The notes beneath the pieces were generated by a model. It was given only the letters and a program-made list of their open reading frames with translations. It had not been told where the DNA came from and ran no database searches. From positions 1,350,001 through 1,414,000 of the forward strand of contig NZ_OY776217.1 in NCBI RefSeq assembly GCF_963675455.1: a stretch of 64,000 bases of DNA, read 5' to 3'. The DNA is from Emcibacter sp. (GTDB lineage Bacteria > Pseudomonadota > Alphaproteobacteria > Sphingomonadales > Emcibacteraceae). Of this stretch, positions 62,840-64,000 are shown piece after piece; the first letter of the stretch is position 1, and every line of letters starts with the position of its first letter. A program made the translations under genes and the position numbers.

Positions 62840-63562
62840 ATGTCTGAGTCGGATCGAATCAAGGCACTTGAGGACCAGGTTGCCGCACTTACAAAACGGC
62901 TTACCGTCAGTGAAGATGAACAGGCTGTTCGCAAGCTGCATCACCTGTATGGATATTTCATTGACAAGTGCCTGTATAATGAGACTGTAGCGCTGTTTAC
63001 CGAGGATTGTGAAGTGCATTTCTTTGGCGGGATCTATAAAGGTCATGCCGGTGCGGCCCGTCTCTATATCGAGCGTTTCCAGAAGAATTTTACCCACGGA
63101 AATAACGGTCCCATCGACGGTTTCCTACTTGATCATCCACAGCTCCAGGATATTGTCGATATTCAGGATGACGGCGTCACTGCGCTGGGTCGTTTTCGCT
63201 GTATGATGCAGGCCGGACGGCACAAGGATTACGGCGAACCCCGCCAGTGGTGGGAAGGCGGATTATATGAAAATGTATACAAAAAGGTGGATGGTGTCTG
63301 GCGGATCCATATCCTGAACTACTGTCCCCAGTGGCATGCCGACTTTGAAACCGGCTGGGCAAATACACGCCCCAACTATGTGCCGTTCCTCGACACCATC
63401 TACCCGGAAGATCCGACCGGGCCGGACGAGTTGAAAGAAGATGTCTGGCTGTGGCCGACCCATAAGGTCGTCCCCTTCCATAATATTCATCCGGTGACAA
63501 AAGAACCTATCGTGCCGGAACGCTGGCAGGGTGATATCGATCGTGAAAAGGCTGGAAAATGA
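62840..63562 (+). CDS. NTF2-like (SnoaL-type) protein, candidate diarylpropane lyase, paralog 2
   Basis: 240 residues, paralog of the 45.3 kb protein across the whole length: QAVRKLHHLYGYFIDKCLYNE, GGIYKGHAGAARLY, FTHGNNGPIDGFLLDH, and a matching C-terminal extension ending with P..K. A short helical N-terminus precedes the NTF2 domain. Proposed role as for paralog 1. ATG follows GAGGAGC. Overlaps the aldehyde dehydrogenase start by four bases. Confidence 0.75.
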   Translation: MSESDRIKALEDQVAALTKRLTVSEDEQAVRKLHHLYGYFIDKCLYNETVALFTEDCEVHFFGGIYKGHAGAARLYIERFQKNFTHGNNGPIDGFLLDHPQLQDIVDIQDDGVTALGRFRCMMQAGRHKDYGEPRQWWEGGLYENVYKKVDGVWRIHILNYCPQWHADFETGWANTRPNYVPFLDTIYPEDPTGPDELKEDVWLWPTHKVVPFHNIHPVTKEPIVPERWQGDIDREKAGK

Positions 63563-64000
63563 GCAACTATCCCTCACTCTATATGATCATTGACGGCGAG
63601 CGTGTGTCCGGCGGCGGCAGGCGTACACACAAGGTCGTCAACCCGGCGACGGAGGAAACTCTCGGCGAACTTCCGCTGGCCAGTGCGGAAGACATGGACC
63701 GGGCGCTCGAGGTCGCGGATCGCGGTTTCAGGATCTGGAAAAAATCCACGCCGCAGGAGCGGGCCGCCGTGCTTCAGGGCGCTGCCCGTCTGCTCAGGGA
63801 GCGGGCCGATGATCTTGCCAGGCATGCCACTATGGAAGAAGGCAAGCCGTTCGGGGAAGCCCGGATAGAGGTGATGATCGGCGCCGGCCTGTTTGAGTTC
63901 TATGCCGGTGAATGCCAGCGCATTTACGGACGCATCCTGACCCGCCCCGAGGGCGGACAGAGGTCCATGGTCACTAAGGTGCCGGTAGGGCCGGTGGCAG
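63559..64000 (+). CDS. Aldehyde dehydrogenase, 5' part (runs off window)
   Basis: The visible 147 residues form the N-terminal NAD-domain start of an ALDH of the succinate-semialdehyde dehydrogenase-like group: IDGERVSGGG, VVNPATEETLGELPLAS, FRIWKKSTPQERAAVL, EEGKPFGEA. Catalytic residues lie beyond the window. Coupled to the NTF2-like gene through an ATGA overlap, so it may oxidise the aldehyde released in the step carried out by that protein. Confidence 0.88.
   Translation, partial: MSNYPSLYMIIDGERVSGGGRRTHKVVNPATEETLGELPLASAEDMDRALEVADRGFRIWKKSTPQERAAVLQGAARLLRERADDLARHATMEEGKPFGEARIEVMIGAGLFEFYAGECQRIYGRILTRPEGGQRSMVTKVPVGPVA

Overview
The window starts inside an rRNA operon (3' part of 23S, then 5S and initiator tRNA-Met) and continues into a long accessory region rich in genes for aromatic-compound breakdown. 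The 23S-5S-tRNA-fMet order, the TonB receptor plus LysR divergon, and the many Lig-type enzymes point to an alphaproteobacterium. It may be a sphingomonad or a marine order with similar catabolic genes, but the sequence alone does not settle the genus.

Layout. (1) 1-3.75 kb: rRNA/tRNA end, with a palindromic repeat family and a partial duplication of the tRNA-fMet 5' end. (2) 3.97-4.5 kb: broken TetR regulator. (3) 4.6-15.1 kb, minus strand: a probable ten-gene operon (TonB receptor, exported metallo-hydrolase, FAD monooxygenase, extradiol dioxygenase, C-C hydrolase, membrane protein, cupin, epimerase, GST, fumarylacetoacetase-family hydrolase) facing a LysR gene. It looks like uptake, ring hydroxylation, ring cleavage and hydrolysis of an unknown aromatic. 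(4) 16.5-26.8 kb: mixed genes, including an OsmC-YcaO fusion lying between tRNA-3'-end-like repeats, a Ca/Na exchanger, a glycerate-kinase-type kinase, fumC and a benzoylformate-decarboxylase-like enzyme. (5) 26.9-28.3 kb: debris of a chemotaxis operon (cheD, cheB and methyl-accepting-type fragments). (6) 28.3-34.9 kb: HTH-membrane-TPR protein, two hypotheticals, a BtuCD-like transporter and bluB. (7) 35-64 kb: the main interest, a dense gene set matching known steps for lignin-derived dimers.

How region 7 may work. Three SDRs resemble LigD/L/N C-alpha dehydrogenases. Three GSTs resemble LigF-type beta-etherases and one is Nu-class, as needed for beta-O-4 ether cleavage and glutathione removal. 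Two paralogous NTF2-like proteins could be diarylpropane lyases (LdpA/LsdE type) that make stilbenes. A carotenoid-oxygenase-family protein keeps the Tyr and Lys expected of lignostilbene dioxygenases. Aldehyde dehydrogenases, a quinohemoprotein alcohol dehydrogenase and a LigW-like 5-carboxyvanillate decarboxylase would process the products. MFS carriers, AraC and MarR regulators and a recurring GCATACA-type motif in the promoter regions suggest a coordinated regulon. All substrate assignments are inference from family resemblance.
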